64,000 bases of DNA, from NCBI GenBank assembly GCA_963727075.1, contig CAVSET010000006.1, positions 2,046,001-2,110,000 of the forward strand. Reading direction: 5' to 3'. The stretch comes from Bog-756 sp963727075 (GTDB lineage: Bacteria; Actinomycetota; Acidimicrobiia; Acidimicrobiales; RAAP-2). Shown in pieces: positions 27,531 to 36,844 of this stretch; the first letter of the stretch is position 1; each line of letters begins with the position of its first letter. The notes beneath the pieces were generated by a model. That model was not told the DNA's origin and did no database searches. It saw only the letters and a program-made list of their open reading frames with translations. Made by a program: the position numbers and the translations under genes.

Positions 27531-27868
27531 TTGGGACCTTCCGGTGAATCGGCCTCGGTCTTGTCGCCCTTGGCCGCCCGATCAGCCGGCTTGGCCTTGA
27601 ACATCTCGAGCATCCGGTCGGTGACCACGAACCCGCCGACGATGTTGAGAGTGGCGAGCACCACGGCCAGGAAGGAGAGCGTGATCTCTACGGCGCCGTG
27701 GGCCTCTCCCATGATCAGGATCGACCCGACCAGGACGATCCCGTGGATGGCATTGCTCCCCGACATCAGCGGGGTGTGCAGGATGCTCGGCACGCGGCCG
27801 ATGACTTCGTTCCCGACGAACGCAGCCAGCACGAAGATGGTGACGAACTCGAGAATTCCGGTGCTCAT
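27527..27868 (-). CDS. pntAB: NAD(P) transhydrogenase alpha-2 (membrane) subunit
   Basis: 113 aa with three hydrophobic helices (TIFVLAAFVGNEVIG, LMSGSNAIHGIVLVGSILIMG, LSFLAVVLATLNIVGGFVV), the membrane part of the split PntA found in many Actinobacteria. The GSNAIHGI loop is typical. Its ATG overlaps the pntAA stop and its stop overlaps the pntB GTG, giving a tightly coupled operon. The C-terminus is a charged tail. Confidence 0.95.
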   Translation of the reverse strand: MSTGILEFVTIFVLAAFVGNEVIGRVPSILHTPLMSGSNAIHGIVLVGSILIMGEAHGAVEITLSFLAVVLATLNIVGGFVVTDRMLEMFKAKPADRAAKGDKTEADSPEGPK

Positions 27869-29106
27869 GATCCCGTCTCCTCCGATCCGGAGCTTCCGTC
27901 TCCCACTCCACCGACATCCGCGTCGACCCCGCGCTCGGGCGCCGGCTCGGGCTGGGCGGTGGCCGGGCGCACCGGAGAGGGGAGGCCGAGGGCCTCGGCG
28001 GTGGGCCCGTGCACCACGCGCCCGGCTCGCACGACACAGGTGCCGGCCACGATCTCATCGTCGAAGTCGGGGGCGAGCTCACCCTCCTGGACCAACAGCG
28101 CCATGAAGTTGGCGATGTTGCGGGCATACAGGAAGCTGGCATGGGTGGGCATGGTGGTCGGCGGATTGGTGAGCCCCACCACGGTGACACCGTCGACGAG
28201 CACGTCCTCGCCGGCCACCGACAGCTCACAGTTGCCGCCGGAGTCGGCAGCGATGTCCACGATCACCGAGCCCTCCGACATGCCGGCCACCATGGCCGCC
28301 GTGACCAGGACCGGGGCCTGGCGGCCGGGGATCTGGGCGGTGGTGATGACCACGTCGGACGCGACCACCTCGACCGTCAACAGTTCCTGTTGCCTGGCCA
28401 GGTACTCGGCGGACTGCTCCTTGGCATACCCGCCGGTTCCCTCCTGCGACTCCAGGTCGAGCTCCACGAACTTGGCCCCGAGGCTCTGCACCTCCTCTTT
28501 GGCCGCGGCGCGCACGTCGTAGGCGCGCACCACCGCCCCCAACCGCCGGGCGGTGGCGATCGCTTGCAGACCGGCCACACCGGCGCCCATGACCAGCACC
28601 TTGGCCGGCGGAACCGTCCCTGCCGCCGTCATGAACAGGGGGAAGAACTTGGCCAGGTGCTCGGCGGCAGAGAGACCGGCGCGGTAGCCGGACACCGTCG
28701 CCTGAGACGAGAGCGCGTCCATCGATTGGGCCCGGCTGATGCGGGGTAGGAGGTCGAGGCTGTAGACGGTGGCCCCTTTGTCGGCCAGGGCCCGTATGGC
28801 GTCGAGCTCGGCGAGCGGTTGGAGGAAGCTGACGAGCGATATGTCCTTGGGAAGGCTCGACACCTCGGCGACCGTCGGCGGCTGCACCCGGGCCAGGAGC
28901 GACGCCCCTCCGAGTGACGATGCCGCGTCCGGGACCACCGTGGCCCCGGCCTGGCGGAAGTCGTCGTCGGGGAAACGGGCCGCGGCCCCCGCGCCGCGCT
29001 CCACCGCCACCTCGATCCCCGTGCCGACCAGCTTGGACACCACTTCGGGGACCATGGCGACCCGGGTCTCTCCCGGGCGCGACTCTCTCAGCACTGCGAG
29101 TTTCAC
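27865..29106 (-). CDS. pntAA: NAD(P) transhydrogenase alpha-1 (NAD-binding) subunit
   Basis: About 413 aa from the GTG at 29106 (VKLAVLRESRPGE); the longer frame upstream is not coding-like. Family motifs: RESRPGETRVAMVPEVV, the RXSRAQSMDALSSQA region, the NAD motif LVMGAGVAGLQAIATARRLG and DVVITTAQIPGRQAPVLV. It is the soluble NADH-binding domain of the proton-pumping transhydrogenase and the first gene of the pntAA-AB-B operon. TATACC seven bases before the GTG and no ribosome site suggest a leaderless transcript. Confidence 0.95.
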   Translation of the reverse strand: MKLAVLRESRPGETRVAMVPEVVSKLVGTGIEVAVERGAGAAARFPDDDFRQAGATVVPDAASSLGGASLLARVQPPTVAEVSSLPKDISLVSFLQPLAELDAIRALADKGATVYSLDLLPRISRAQSMDALSSQATVSGYRAGLSAAEHLAKFFPLFMTAAGTVPPAKVLVMGAGVAGLQAIATARRLGAVVRAYDVRAAAKEEVQSLGAKFVELDLESQEGTGGYAKEQSAEYLARQQELLTVEVVASDVVITTAQIPGRQAPVLVTAAMVAGMSEGSVIVDIAADSGGNCELSVAGEDVLVDGVTVVGLTNPPTTMPTHASFLYARNIANFMALLVQEGELAPDFDDEIVAGTCVVRAGRVVHGPTAEALGLPSPVRPATAQPEPAPERGVDADVGGVGDGSSGSEETGS

Positions 29107-29251
29107 GGCCTGAGGTATACAGGCAATTGGAGGGTGGCGACCACTCTGTCCGGCGACCCGCCGGATCACACCGGGGTGCCCGGCCGTCGGGTGGTCACGG
29201 AGACCTCAAGCCGCCGCTGGGGACGAGCCAGGGCGGTCCCGGATCCGGGAT

Positions 29252-30346
29252 CTACCGTGACGATCGGCTCTTCAGCCGCTTACGCCCCGTCGGCACACCC
29301 GGAACGGGTACTTCGGCGGAGTCGTCGTCGGGTGGAGTGTCCGACCCCGTCTGGTTGGCACCGTGGTCCCGGGGCCCGCCATCACCGACACTTTCGTCAA
29401 CCGCCGCCGCGCCGTCGTCGTCCGTGGTCGACCCGGCGCCGGCGGCTGGGTCATGGTCGACCCCGGTCATGGATCCCTCGTCCAGAGCGTCGGCGGACGT
29501 CGAGTCTTCGACATCAGGATCGCGACCGAACGCCTCCTCCACCACTGTCCCGTCGACGCGACGCACGAGGGTGCGCATACGGGTGCGCGAGAAGTGAGCC
29601 ACTTCTTCTCTGCCCGCCAGAGCGGCGGCGTCCTCACTCGACATCGGACGGGCGAAGAAGAACCCCTGGGCCGCGTCGGCACCGAACGAGCGGACGATCT
29701 CCACCTGCGCCATCGTCTCCACCCGTTCGGCGAGGGCGGACATGCCGAGCGAGTGGGCCATGTGGATGACGGTCTCGACGACCAGCCGGTTGATGCCCTG
29801 CGTGGGTTCGAGTCCAGCGATGAACGAGCCGTCGATCTTCACGGTACTGATCGAGTGCCGCTTGAACGGCTCGAACGACGACCAGTTGGTGCCGACGTCG
29901 TCCACCGACAGCTGCACGCCCATCCGGGAGAGGGTCATCAGGTCCTCGGAAGCCGTCGGGTCGACGATGGCGTCTTCGGTGACCTCAAGGGTCAGCTGAC
30001 CGCTCGGGAAGCCCGTCTGCTCGAGGGCGTCAGCCACCGCCTTCGACACCTCGCCGCGGCGCAGCTGATGGATGGTGCCGTTGACTCCGAGCTGGATGCT
30101 CGGCGACCACCACCCCGCCTGCCGGCAGGCCTCCAGCAGCACCCAGCGGGTCAGCGGCCCGATGTCGCCGCTGGCCTCGGCCTGCGGGATGAGCTGATCG
30201 GGCGAGATCAGGCCTTCGGTCGGGTGCTCCCAGCGGACCAGGGCCTCCATCCCCAACAGCCGGCCATTGGTGAGATCGATGACCGGGAGGTACTCGAGGT
30301 AGGGGGTCCCGGCCAGCGCGAAGGTGAGCTCGGTGTCGGTCAGCAT
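29252..30346 (-). CDS. EAL-domain protein (c-di-GMP phosphodiesterase-like)
   Basis: 364 aa; the EAL domain fills residues 1-235 and there is no sensor domain. Key motifs: MEALVRW, GVNGTIHQL (usually VNLS), LTLEVTED, VDDVGTNWSS (usual DDFGTGYSS), VKIDGSFI, AERVET and AAQGFFFARP. Most metal and catalytic residues are kept, but the GTNW and VNGT changes could reduce activity. An acidic, low-complexity C-terminal tail of about 100 residues follows. It should degrade or sense c-di-GMP; a second c-di-GMP protein lies at 36845-39870. Confidence 0.85.
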   Translation of the reverse strand: MLTDTELTFALAGTPYLEYLPVIDLTNGRLLGMEALVRWEHPTEGLISPDQLIPQAEASGDIGPLTRWVLLEACRQAGWWSPSIQLGVNGTIHQLRRGEVSKAVADALEQTGFPSGQLTLEVTEDAIVDPTASEDLMTLSRMGVQLSVDDVGTNWSSFEPFKRHSISTVKIDGSFIAGLEPTQGINRLVVETVIHMAHSLGMSALAERVETMAQVEIVRSFGADAAQGFFFARPMSSEDAAALAGREEVAHFSRTRMRTLVRRVDGTVVEEAFGRDPDVEDSTSADALDEGSMTGVDHDPAAGAGSTTDDDGAAAVDESVGDGGPRDHGANQTGSDTPPDDDSAEVPVPGVPTGRKRLKSRSSR

Positions 30347-30485
30347 GGTCAGGCCGCGCCCGGGCGGAGCGCGTCCAGGCCCCTGACCGGGCCGGTGAGG
30401 GCGGACGACAGCTCTTCAGTCACAACTGATGCATCGACCGCCCGTGACCTCCACTTGAGCGGTTTCGCCACCCCTCGGACCGGCT

Positions 30486-31331
30486 CTATCCCCCTGGCCT
30501 GGGTCTTTCCACTAGGGCGCGCTCGACTGCGGTCTTGAAGGCCGGAGTCTCGCCGCCGCCATGGGCGACCAGGTTGGCCCCCGTCACATAGGCGGCCACC
30601 GGTGAGGACAGGAAGAGGCACAGCCCGGCCACGTCGGAGGGGGTGGCGAACCGGCCCAGCGGAACGGTGGCGGCCACCTCGGCCATGCCCACGGGACCTC
30701 CGTAATGGTCCTCGGCCCCTTCCGTGGCCACCATCCCGGCCGTCAGGCAGTTGATCCGCACCTTCGGCGCCCATTCGACGGCCAGCGACTGGGTCAGGCT
30801 GACCAGCCCGGCTTTGGCTGCGCCGTAGGCGGCAGTCCCCGGCGAAGGTCGGAGGCCACTGACCGATCCGATGTTGACGATCGACCCCCCCTCCTCCTGG
30901 TCCTGCATGACGGCGTTGGCCGCCTGGGCGCAGTACAGCGGGGCCAGCAGATTGAGGGCGATGATCGAGGCGGTGAAGCGCGGTGAGGCCTTGGCCGCCG
31001 CCACCTCGGGCGAGCCGCCGGCATTGTTCACCAGGACGTCGATCCTCCCGAAACGCTCGACGGCCGCATCGATGACCGTGGAGGCCTGCTCGGCCTGACG
31101 GATATCGGCGGCCACGAAAACCGCCCGGCGGCCTGGGCCGGCCGGGTCGCTCGCCTGGGGAAGCTCCGCGGGCGGAACGACGGTGCGCCCACAGATCACG
31201 ACGTCGGCGCCGGCACCGAGAAATGCTTCGGCGATCCCGCGACCGATGCCGCGCCCTCCCCCGGTCACCACCGCCACCCGACCGGTGAAGTCGGGCGTTC
31301 CTGACCGGCGGTCGAGATCGAACGTGGCCAC
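30486..31331 (-). CDS. SDR-family oxidoreductase of the steroid block
   Basis: 281 aa, GTG start with GGGAGG five bases upstream. Rossmann motif TGGGRGIG at about 24-31, NNAGG, the catalytic Ser in IGSVSG and YGAAK, and C-terminal YVTGANLVAHGGG. Adjacent and divergent to echA20, it occupies the position of the SDR genes Rv3548c/Rv3549c in the M. tuberculosis cholesterol locus, so oxidation of a hydroxyacyl-CoA or steroid hydroxyl is likely. The shared 145-bp upstream region holds a CTGAC-N5-type operator. Confidence 0.88.
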   Translation of the reverse strand: MATFDLDRRSGTPDFTGRVAVVTGGGRGIGRGIAEAFLGAGADVVICGRTVVPPAELPQASDPAGPGRRAVFVAADIRQAEQASTVIDAAVERFGRIDVLVNNAGGSPEVAAAKASPRFTASIIALNLLAPLYCAQAANAVMQDQEEGGSIVNIGSVSGLRPSPGTAAYGAAKAGLVSLTQSLAVEWAPKVRINCLTAGMVATEGAEDHYGGPVGMAEVAATVPLGRFATPSDVAGLCLFLSSPVAAYVTGANLVAHGGGETPAFKTAVERALVERPRPGG

Positions 31332-31362
31332 AGCTGCCTCCCGGGCTTCGACTGGTACTGTC

Positions 31363-31377
31363 CTGACGCTGTATCAG
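31363..31377 (+). promoter_or_regulatory. CTGAC-N5-(A)TCAG operator between SDR and echA20
   Basis: CTGACGCTGTATCAG matches the repeated CTGAC-N5-GTCAG element with one mismatch. A -10-like TACTGT (31356-31361) lies one base upstream, the same spacing as at the aldehyde dehydrogenase promoter. Binding here would cover the echA20 transcription start and the divergent SDR promoter. Confidence 0.6.
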
Positions 31378-31476
31378 ATCATGGCGAGTGCGTGACCGTC
31401 GCCTGCCCTCGATGCCTGGTGCCTCGTGGACGAACCCAGGTGCCGGCCCCACGCCTCCGACATCGCGGAGCAGGTC

Positions 31477-32235
31477 ATGCCCATCAGGTCCTATCAGAAG
31501 CAAGCCGGCATCGGCGAGGTGGTCATCGACCACCCCCCGGTCAACGCCCTCGACGTGGCCGGGTGGTTCGATCTGGCCGAGGCGGTGCTCGTCGCCGGTC
31601 GGATCCCCGAGAACCGGGTCGTCATCATCCGGGCCGAAGGGCGAGGGTTCTGCGCCGGGGTGGACATCAAGGAGATCCAGGCGGAGGGAGACCGCGCCCT
31701 CATCGGGGCCAACCGGGGGTGCTTCGCCGCGTTTGCCGCCGTCTACGAGTGCGAGGTGCCCGTGGTGGCGGCGGTCCATGGGTTCTGCCTGGGCGGGGGA
31801 ATCGGCATCGTCGGCAACGCCGACATCGTCGTCGCCTCCGAGGACGCCACCTTCGGTCTGCCCGAGGTCGACCGCGGGGCGCTCGGAGCTGCCACCCACC
31901 TGTCCCGTCTGGTCCCCCAGCACCGGATGCGTTCGATGGTCTACACCGCCCGACCGGCAACCGCCGCCGAGCTCCACAGCTACGGGTCGGTGCTCCGGGT
32001 GGTCGGACGCGACCAGTTGGTGGACGCGGCCTACGAGGTGGCCGGCGACATCGCCACCAAGAGCCCCACCATCATCCGTCGGGCCAAGGAGTCCCTCAAT
32101 GGGATCGACCCGGTCGACGTGCGGTCCAGTTACCGGTACGAGCAGGGGTTCACCTACGAGCTCCACGTAGCGGGCGTGGCCGACGAACAACGCGCCGCGT
32201 TCGTGGAGAAGCGCGAGGCCGACACCACCACATGA
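31477..32235 (+). CDS. echA20: Enoyl-CoA hydratase EchA20-like (HIP-CoA pathway)
   Basis: 252 aa from the ATG at 31477 with GGAG six bases before it. Crotonase motifs: GEVVIDHPPVNALD, the oxyanion-hole GFCAGVDIKE and VHGFCLGGGIGIVGNADIV. Next to ipdA-ipdB-ipdC it matches EchA20 (Rv3550), known to open the last steroid ring of a C/D-ring CoA thioester. Gene order with the following ipd genes is the same as in mycobacteria; 144 bases separate it from ipdA. Confidence 0.88.
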   Translation: MPIRSYQKQAGIGEVVIDHPPVNALDVAGWFDLAEAVLVAGRIPENRVVIIRAEGRGFCAGVDIKEIQAEGDRALIGANRGCFAAFAAVYECEVPVVAAVHGFCLGGGIGIVGNADIVVASEDATFGLPEVDRGALGAATHLSRLVPQHRMRSMVYTARPATAAELHSYGSVLRVVGRDQLVDAAYEVAGDIATKSPTIIRRAKESLNGIDPVDVRSSYRYEQGFTYELHVAGVADEQRAAFVEKREADTTT

Positions 32236-32379
32236 GCGACCGCCACATGAACCACCCCCACCCGAACATGACCTACGGGGTGAACCACCGCCAGACGAAA
32301 CCCCACCGCAGGGGGAAGGCAGACGATGGTCTGACTGATCCGGCCGGCGTTCCCGTCACAACACGAACCGGTGCTCGGC

Positions 32380-33235
32380 GTGGCTGACAAGCGGATGACC
32401 CTCGACGAACTGGTCGGGGAGTTGCGGAGCGGGATGACCATCGGCATTGGCGGGTGGGGATCGCGGCGCAAGCCCATGGCCGCCGTCAGAGCCATCCTCC
32501 GGTCGGGCCTCACCGGCCTGACCGTCGTCTCGTACGGAGGTCCTGACGTGGGGCTCCTGTGCGCGGCCGGCAAGGTGGCCAAGGCTGTCTACGCCTTCGT
32601 CACCCTCGACTCCATCCCCACCGACCCCCATTTCAAGTCGGCCCGCCAGGGCGGCGCCATCGACAGCATGGAGATCGACGAGGGCATGTTCTACCTCGGG
32701 CTGTCTGCGGCATCGCAGCGCCTGCCCTTCCTGCCCACCCGGGCCGGGCTCGGCTCCGACGTGCTCCGGGTCAACCCCGGGCTGCGCACGATCTTCTCGC
32801 CCTACGAGGATGGCGAGGAGTTGGTCGCCGTGCCTGCGCTCCGGCTCGACGCCGCCCTGGTCCACGTCAACCGGGCCGATGCCCGGGGATCGGGGCAGAT
32901 CCTCGGCCCCGATCCGTTCTTCGACGACCTGTTTCTCGGAGCGGCTGAGCGCCGCTACCTAACCACCGAACGCATCATCGACACGGACCGCTTCTCGTCC
33001 GAAGGTCCGCTGCAGTCCATGTGCATCAGCCGGCTGTTGACCGACGGCGTGGTGGAGACGCCACGAGGGGCGCACTTCACCGCCTGCGTCCCCGACTACC
33101 CCCGCGATGAGGAATTCCGAGCGCGACTACGTCAAGGCGGCCGCCGACCCTGGGTCGTGGGGCGCGTTCGAGGCGAGATACCTGACACTGGACGAGGACG
33201 GCTACCAGGCCGCGGTGACCGGGGCGGTCCGGTGA
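32380..33235 (+). pseudogene. ipdA: IpdA, alpha subunit of COCHEA-CoA hydrolase, one-base insertion near C-terminus
   Basis: CoA-transferase-fold subunit that, with IpdB, opens the last steroid ring intermediate. From the GTG at 32380 the protein reads VADKRMTLDELV and the family-typical LRSGMTIGIGGWGSRRKPM, with YGGPDVGLLCAAGK, LPFLPTRAGLGSD and FFDDLFLGAAERRYL following. Near 33118 an extra C after DEEF shifts the frame; removing it gives ERDYVKAAAD and a stop at 33233-33235 that overlaps the ipdB GTG. As written the frame runs on into ipdB without a stop. Corrected length about 284 aa, normal for IpdA. Probably a sequencing indel. Confidence 0.88.
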
Positions 33236-34017
33236 GCCCGAGCGGCACGGCCGACGGGTCGGCGGTCACCCGGGCCGAGTACTGCGCCATCGCCTGTGCC
33301 GAGGTCTTCCGCGGGGATGGGGAGGTGATGGCCAGCGCCTTCGGCACGGCCCCCTCGCTCGGCGCCCGGTTGGCCCGGTTGACCTTCGCCCCCGATCTGG
33401 TCCTCACCGACGGGGACGCCGCCCTGGTCGACGGGGCTCCCCCGCTCGGGCCCCTCCCGACCTCGACGGTGCTCGAGTCCCACATGCCGTACCGGAGGGT
33501 GTTCGACGTCGTGTGGTCGGGCCGCCGCAGCCTGATCATGATGGCCTCCCAGATCGACCGCACCGGCAACCAGAACATCAGCGCCATTGGTGACTGGGCC
33601 CGGCCCAAGGTCCAGCTGGTGGGGGTCCGGGGAGCCCCGGGCAACACCGTCAACCATGCCACCAGCTACTGGGTGCCGAAGCACACCACGCGCTCGTTCG
33701 TCGACCAGGTCGACGTGGTGTCGGGCGTGGGCTACAGCCGCGCCGCCGAGGCGGGGCCCTCGGCCGGGCGATACCACGAGATCCGCCACGTGGTTTCCAA
33801 CCTCGGTGTCTTCGACTTCGAGACGCCGGGCCGGACCATGCGGCTCCGTTCCCTGCACCCCGGGGTCGCCGTGGGCGAGGTGGTCGAGGCGACCGGATTC
33901 GGGCTGGTGATCCCCTCCCAAGTGCCCGAGACGCGCCAGCCCACATCGGAGGAGCTGGAGCTGATCCGGGACGTGCTCGACCCGGGGGGCCTGCGTCACC
34001 GAGAAGTCCCGTCGTGA
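33232..34017 (+). CDS. ipdB: IpdB, beta subunit of COCHEA-CoA hydrolase
   Basis: 261 aa, GTG start overlapping the corrected ipdA stop (GTGA). Motifs shared with mycobacterial IpdB: TRAEYCAIACAEVFRGDGE, GARLARLTFAPDLVLTDG, GNQNISAIG, GVRGAPGNTVNHATSYW, VVSNLGVFDF and the C-terminal DPGGLRHREV. It pairs with IpdA in a heterotetramer acting on the ring-cleavage product of HIP-CoA catabolism. The stop overlaps the GTG of ipdC, so translation is coupled. Confidence 0.95.
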   Translation: MSPSGTADGSAVTRAEYCAIACAEVFRGDGEVMASAFGTAPSLGARLARLTFAPDLVLTDGDAALVDGAPPLGPLPTSTVLESHMPYRRVFDVVWSGRRSLIMMASQIDRTGNQNISAIGDWARPKVQLVGVRGAPGNTVNHATSYWVPKHTTRSFVDQVDVVSGVGYSRAAEAGPSAGRYHEIRHVVSNLGVFDFETPGRTMRLRSLHPGVAVGEVVEATGFGLVIPSQVPETRQPTSEELELIRDVLDPGGLRHREVPS

Positions 34018-35138
34018 GCTCTGGCGGCGGTGCCTCGGTCGATCGGCCGGGCGGTGACACCCCGGTGCACCCCGCCCTGCACACGCGGTTCTGCCGGCTG
34101 GTCGGCGTCCGGTACCCGATCGTCCAGACCGGCATGGGCTGGGTGGCCGGACCACGGCTGGTGGCCGCCACCGCCGAGGCCGGGGGTCTCGGGATCCTCG
34201 CCTCGGCCACCATGACCTACGCCGAACTGGTCAGCGCCATCACCGAGGTCAGGGCCCGCACCGACCAGCCCTTCGGCGTCAATCTGCGCACCGACGTGGC
34301 CGATGTCGGTGAACGGGTGGCGGTCATGATCGACAACGGCGTGACCGTGGCCAGCTTCGCCCAAGCCCCCAGCGCCGAGCTGGTGGAACGATGCCGCCGG
34401 GCCGGTCTGGTGGTCATGCCGACCATAGGGGCTCGACGGCATGCCGAGAAGGTGGCCGAATGGGGCGTCGACGCGGTGATCGCTCAGGGGGGCGAGGGGG
34501 GAGGGCACACCGGATCGGTACCCACCTCCTTGCTGACGCCGGCCGTCGTGGACGCGGTGGGCGACCGGGTGGCGGTGGTCGCCGCCGGCGGCTTCTTCGA
34601 CGGCCGGGGGCTGGTGGCCGCGCTGGCCTTCGGCGCCGTCGGGATCGCCATGGGCACCCGGTTCCTCCTCACCCGCGAGAGCCGGGTGCCCGACGAGGTC
34701 AAGGCGGTCTACCTGGCCACTCCGGTGACCGGGACCGTGGTGTCCACGGCGGTCGACGGGGCCCCGCAGCGGGTCATCCGCACCGACCTGGTCGACCACC
34801 TCGAGCGGGCCGGCTGGCTGCGCAACATGCCGCGAGCGCTGACCAATGCCCATGCCTTCCGCCGCCAGACCAAGACCTCCCTGCCCGCCCTCCTGCGCGA
34901 AGGCCGGGCCATGAGGCAGGGCAGCGAGCTGACCTGGCCCCAAGTGGTGATGGCGGCGAATGCACCGATGATGACCAAGGCGGCCCTGGTCGACGGCCGG
35001 ACCGATGTGGGCATCCTGCCCACCGGACAGGTGGTGGGCGAGATCGGTGAACTGCCCTCCGTGGCCGAGTTGATCAGCCGGATCATGGGCGAGGCCGCGG
35101 CCGTCTTGGACCGGTTGGGGGCCGGCGCCCAAGGCTGA
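34014..35138 (+). CDS. ipdC: IpdC, flavin-dependent reductase of the HIP-CoA pathway
   Basis: 374 aa, GTG start overlapping the ipdB stop. Nitronate-monooxygenase fold: RYPIVQTGMGWVAGPRLV, GGLGILASATM, VIAQGGEGGGHTGSVPT and the FMN phosphate-binding AAGGFFDGRGLVAALAFGA/GIAMGTRFL. In the M. tuberculosis locus the same protein (Rv3553) acts between FadD3-type activation and ring opening. Same order echA20-ipdA-ipdB-ipdC here supports the assignment. Confidence 0.93.
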   Translation: MSSGGGASVDRPGGDTPVHPALHTRFCRLVGVRYPIVQTGMGWVAGPRLVAATAEAGGLGILASATMTYAELVSAITEVRARTDQPFGVNLRTDVADVGERVAVMIDNGVTVASFAQAPSAELVERCRRAGLVVMPTIGARRHAEKVAEWGVDAVIAQGGEGGGHTGSVPTSLLTPAVVDAVGDRVAVVAAGGFFDGRGLVAALAFGAVGIAMGTRFLLTRESRVPDEVKAVYLATPVTGTVVSTAVDGAPQRVIRTDLVDHLERAGWLRNMPRALTNAHAFRRQTKTSLPALLREGRAMRQGSELTWPQVVMAANAPMMTKAALVDGRTDVGILPTGQVVGEIGELPSVAELISRIMGEAAAVLDRLGAGAQG

Positions 35139-35451
35139 TCCAGAGCTTGTCTCGCGTGGTCACAGATCGGGCTGGGCTCCCGGATCGAGTGGAGGGACGC
35201 CGGGTCGACGGGCAAATAGCGAGGGCCAGATAGCATGCATACGAAGGGGGACGCAGATGGGTTCCAACGTTGCTCGGCTCCGAACTTTGCCCCGGCCCGC
35301 GGTCGAGACAAAGGATCACCGAAATTGCCCATTGTGCCGCCGGCCGGGCCTGAGCAATAATCTTCCACTGCCATCGGTTCGGATTCGCCCATGCCATAGG
35401 CCCTATGGAAGCGGCGATCCCGGGCCACATTTACCGCGTTGAGGAGGTCTG
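35139..35451 (+). other. 313-bp leader region of the ketosynthase gene
   Basis: No ORF with coding bias. It contains a 15-bp palindrome, CCATAGG-C-CCTATGG (35394-35408), 44 bases before the ketosynthase ATG, and GAGGAGG just before the start. Several G+C-rich inverted segments are present but I cannot match a known riboswitch. Confidence 0.5.
35394..35408. promoter_or_regulatory. Palindrome CCATAGG-C-CCTATGG upstream of ketosynthase
   Basis: Perfect seven-base arms around a single C, 43 bases before the ketosynthase start. It looks like a repressor operator and is unlike the CTGAC-N5-GTCAG sites, so this gene may answer to a different regulator. Confidence 0.4.
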
Positions 35452-36678
35452 ATGTCCACTGCCAATCAGTCATCCTCCAGCGGTCTCCGGAAAAGAAAGT
35501 TCACCGACAATGGCCCCATGACCATTGTCGGTGCTGGCGCGGTAACCGGCTATGGATGGGGACGCAAGCGGATCTGGGACGGGTTCTTGCTCGGCGAGAG
35601 CGCGGTCAAGCCCACCCCGGAGATGGCGGAATTTCTCGAGGGCCCGCCCTATCTCGCCACCATCACCGGGTCAGGCGATATCCGGGACGGTCAGAGCCGG
35701 TTCAGCCAGGCCCTACGCTTCTCGGGACGCGAGGCCATCACCGACGCGCACGAGCGTGGGTGGAGCCCCGGGCCCGTGGTGGGAGTGATCCACTGCCTCG
35801 TCCTCGGCGACGTGGAGACCTACCGCGACTACTACCGGCGGGAGGGTAACTTCGCCGGCCCTCGTCGCAAGCTGCGCAGCTGGCTGCAGATGATCCCCTC
35901 GACGGTCATCGCCATGTTCATGAAGGAGTTCGACTTCCACGGCCCCGCCATGTCCGTGTCGGCCACCTGCGCCTCCAGCAACGTCGGCATGCTGACCGCC
36001 AAGTCGTGGATCGACTCGGGCATCGCCTCCGACGTCGTGCTGCTGGCCACGGACATGTCGGGTATCCCCGAGAACATCCCCTGGTTCCGTGACCTGGGAG
36101 CAGCCGTCATCGACCTCCCACCGTTCGACGGGTGCCGCCCCTTCCAAGAGGGGAGCCGCGGCTTCGTCGGGGGCGAGGCCTCGGTGGCCATGGTGCTCTC
36201 GAGTCGACCGACGGGTGGGTACGCCTCGGTGCTCGGGGGAGCGATGACCAACGACGGCTACCATGCCATCGCGCTGGCGCCCGACAACGCCGAGGTCTTC
36301 CGGTGCTTCCGGGAGGCGACCGCCAATGCCGAGGTCAGCCCGGCCGATGTGGCCTACCTCAACGCCCATGGGCCGGGTACCGCGCAGTGTGACGCGGCCG
36401 AGGCCCGAGTGCTCGATGAGCTCTACCCCGACGCCAAGGGGATCTTCTCGATCAAGCCCCTGGTCGGGCATTGTCAGGCCGCCGCCGGCGCCGTGGAGAT
36501 GCTCGCCACCCTCTATGCCTACGAGACCGGCGTCGTGCCGGCACCGCCCCGGGTGGCACCGGGCCATCCCCGCCTGCTGGACGGCAATACGCCCCGGGAG
36601 CCGGGGCTGATGCTCAAGTCGTCGCTCGGCATGGGTGGCCACAACGCCGTGCTGGTCGTCGACGAACCCCATTCGTAG
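35452..36678 (+). CDS. Stand-alone beta-ketoacyl synthase (KAS II-like)
   Basis: 408 aa, ATG with GAGGAGG upstream. Thiolase-fold condensing enzyme with a complete active site: Cys173 in SVSATCASSNVG, His306 in LNAHGPGT, and Lys335/His340 in KPLVGHCQA. No acyl carrier protein, malonyltransferase or reductase is near, so it is not part of a local fatty-acid or polyketide set. It lies in the steroid block where M. tuberculosis has a ferredoxin gene (fdxB). A role in C-C bond formation or cleavage of a CoA ester is possible but inferred only from location. Confidence 0.85.
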   Translation: MSTANQSSSSGLRKRKFTDNGPMTIVGAGAVTGYGWGRKRIWDGFLLGESAVKPTPEMAEFLEGPPYLATITGSGDIRDGQSRFSQALRFSGREAITDAHERGWSPGPVVGVIHCLVLGDVETYRDYYRREGNFAGPRRKLRSWLQMIPSTVIAMFMKEFDFHGPAMSVSATCASSNVGMLTAKSWIDSGIASDVVLLATDMSGIPENIPWFRDLGAAVIDLPPFDGCRPFQEGSRGFVGGEASVAMVLSSRPTGGYASVLGGAMTNDGYHAIALAPDNAEVFRCFREATANAEVSPADVAYLNAHGPGTAQCDAAEARVLDELYPDAKGIFSIKPLVGHCQAAAGAVEMLATLYAYETGVVPAPPRVAPGHPRLLDGNTPREPGLMLKSSLGMGGHNAVLVVDEPHS

Positions 36679-36844
36679 GCGGGTATTTAACCTTTTGAAG
36701 GCCCAGGTAGCCGCCCTCATATAGGGTTCCGGTTCAGTCGGCTCGGTCTTTGGCTCCGGCCAGCCAATTGCCGCTGAAAACCCCAGGGCGATCTGGCACC
36801 CCTACCAGGCTCAAGAGCGCCCGATTACCTGCCGATACACGGGC

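Noticed and set aside
30349..32190. 613-codon minus frame over SDR and echA20
   Set aside because: No domain; both overlapped genes have clear motifs, ribosome sites and synteny.
36679..36844. c-di-GMP riboswitch before the GGDEF-EAL gene
   Set aside because: I could not align the GEMM core or its tetraloop receptor to this leader.
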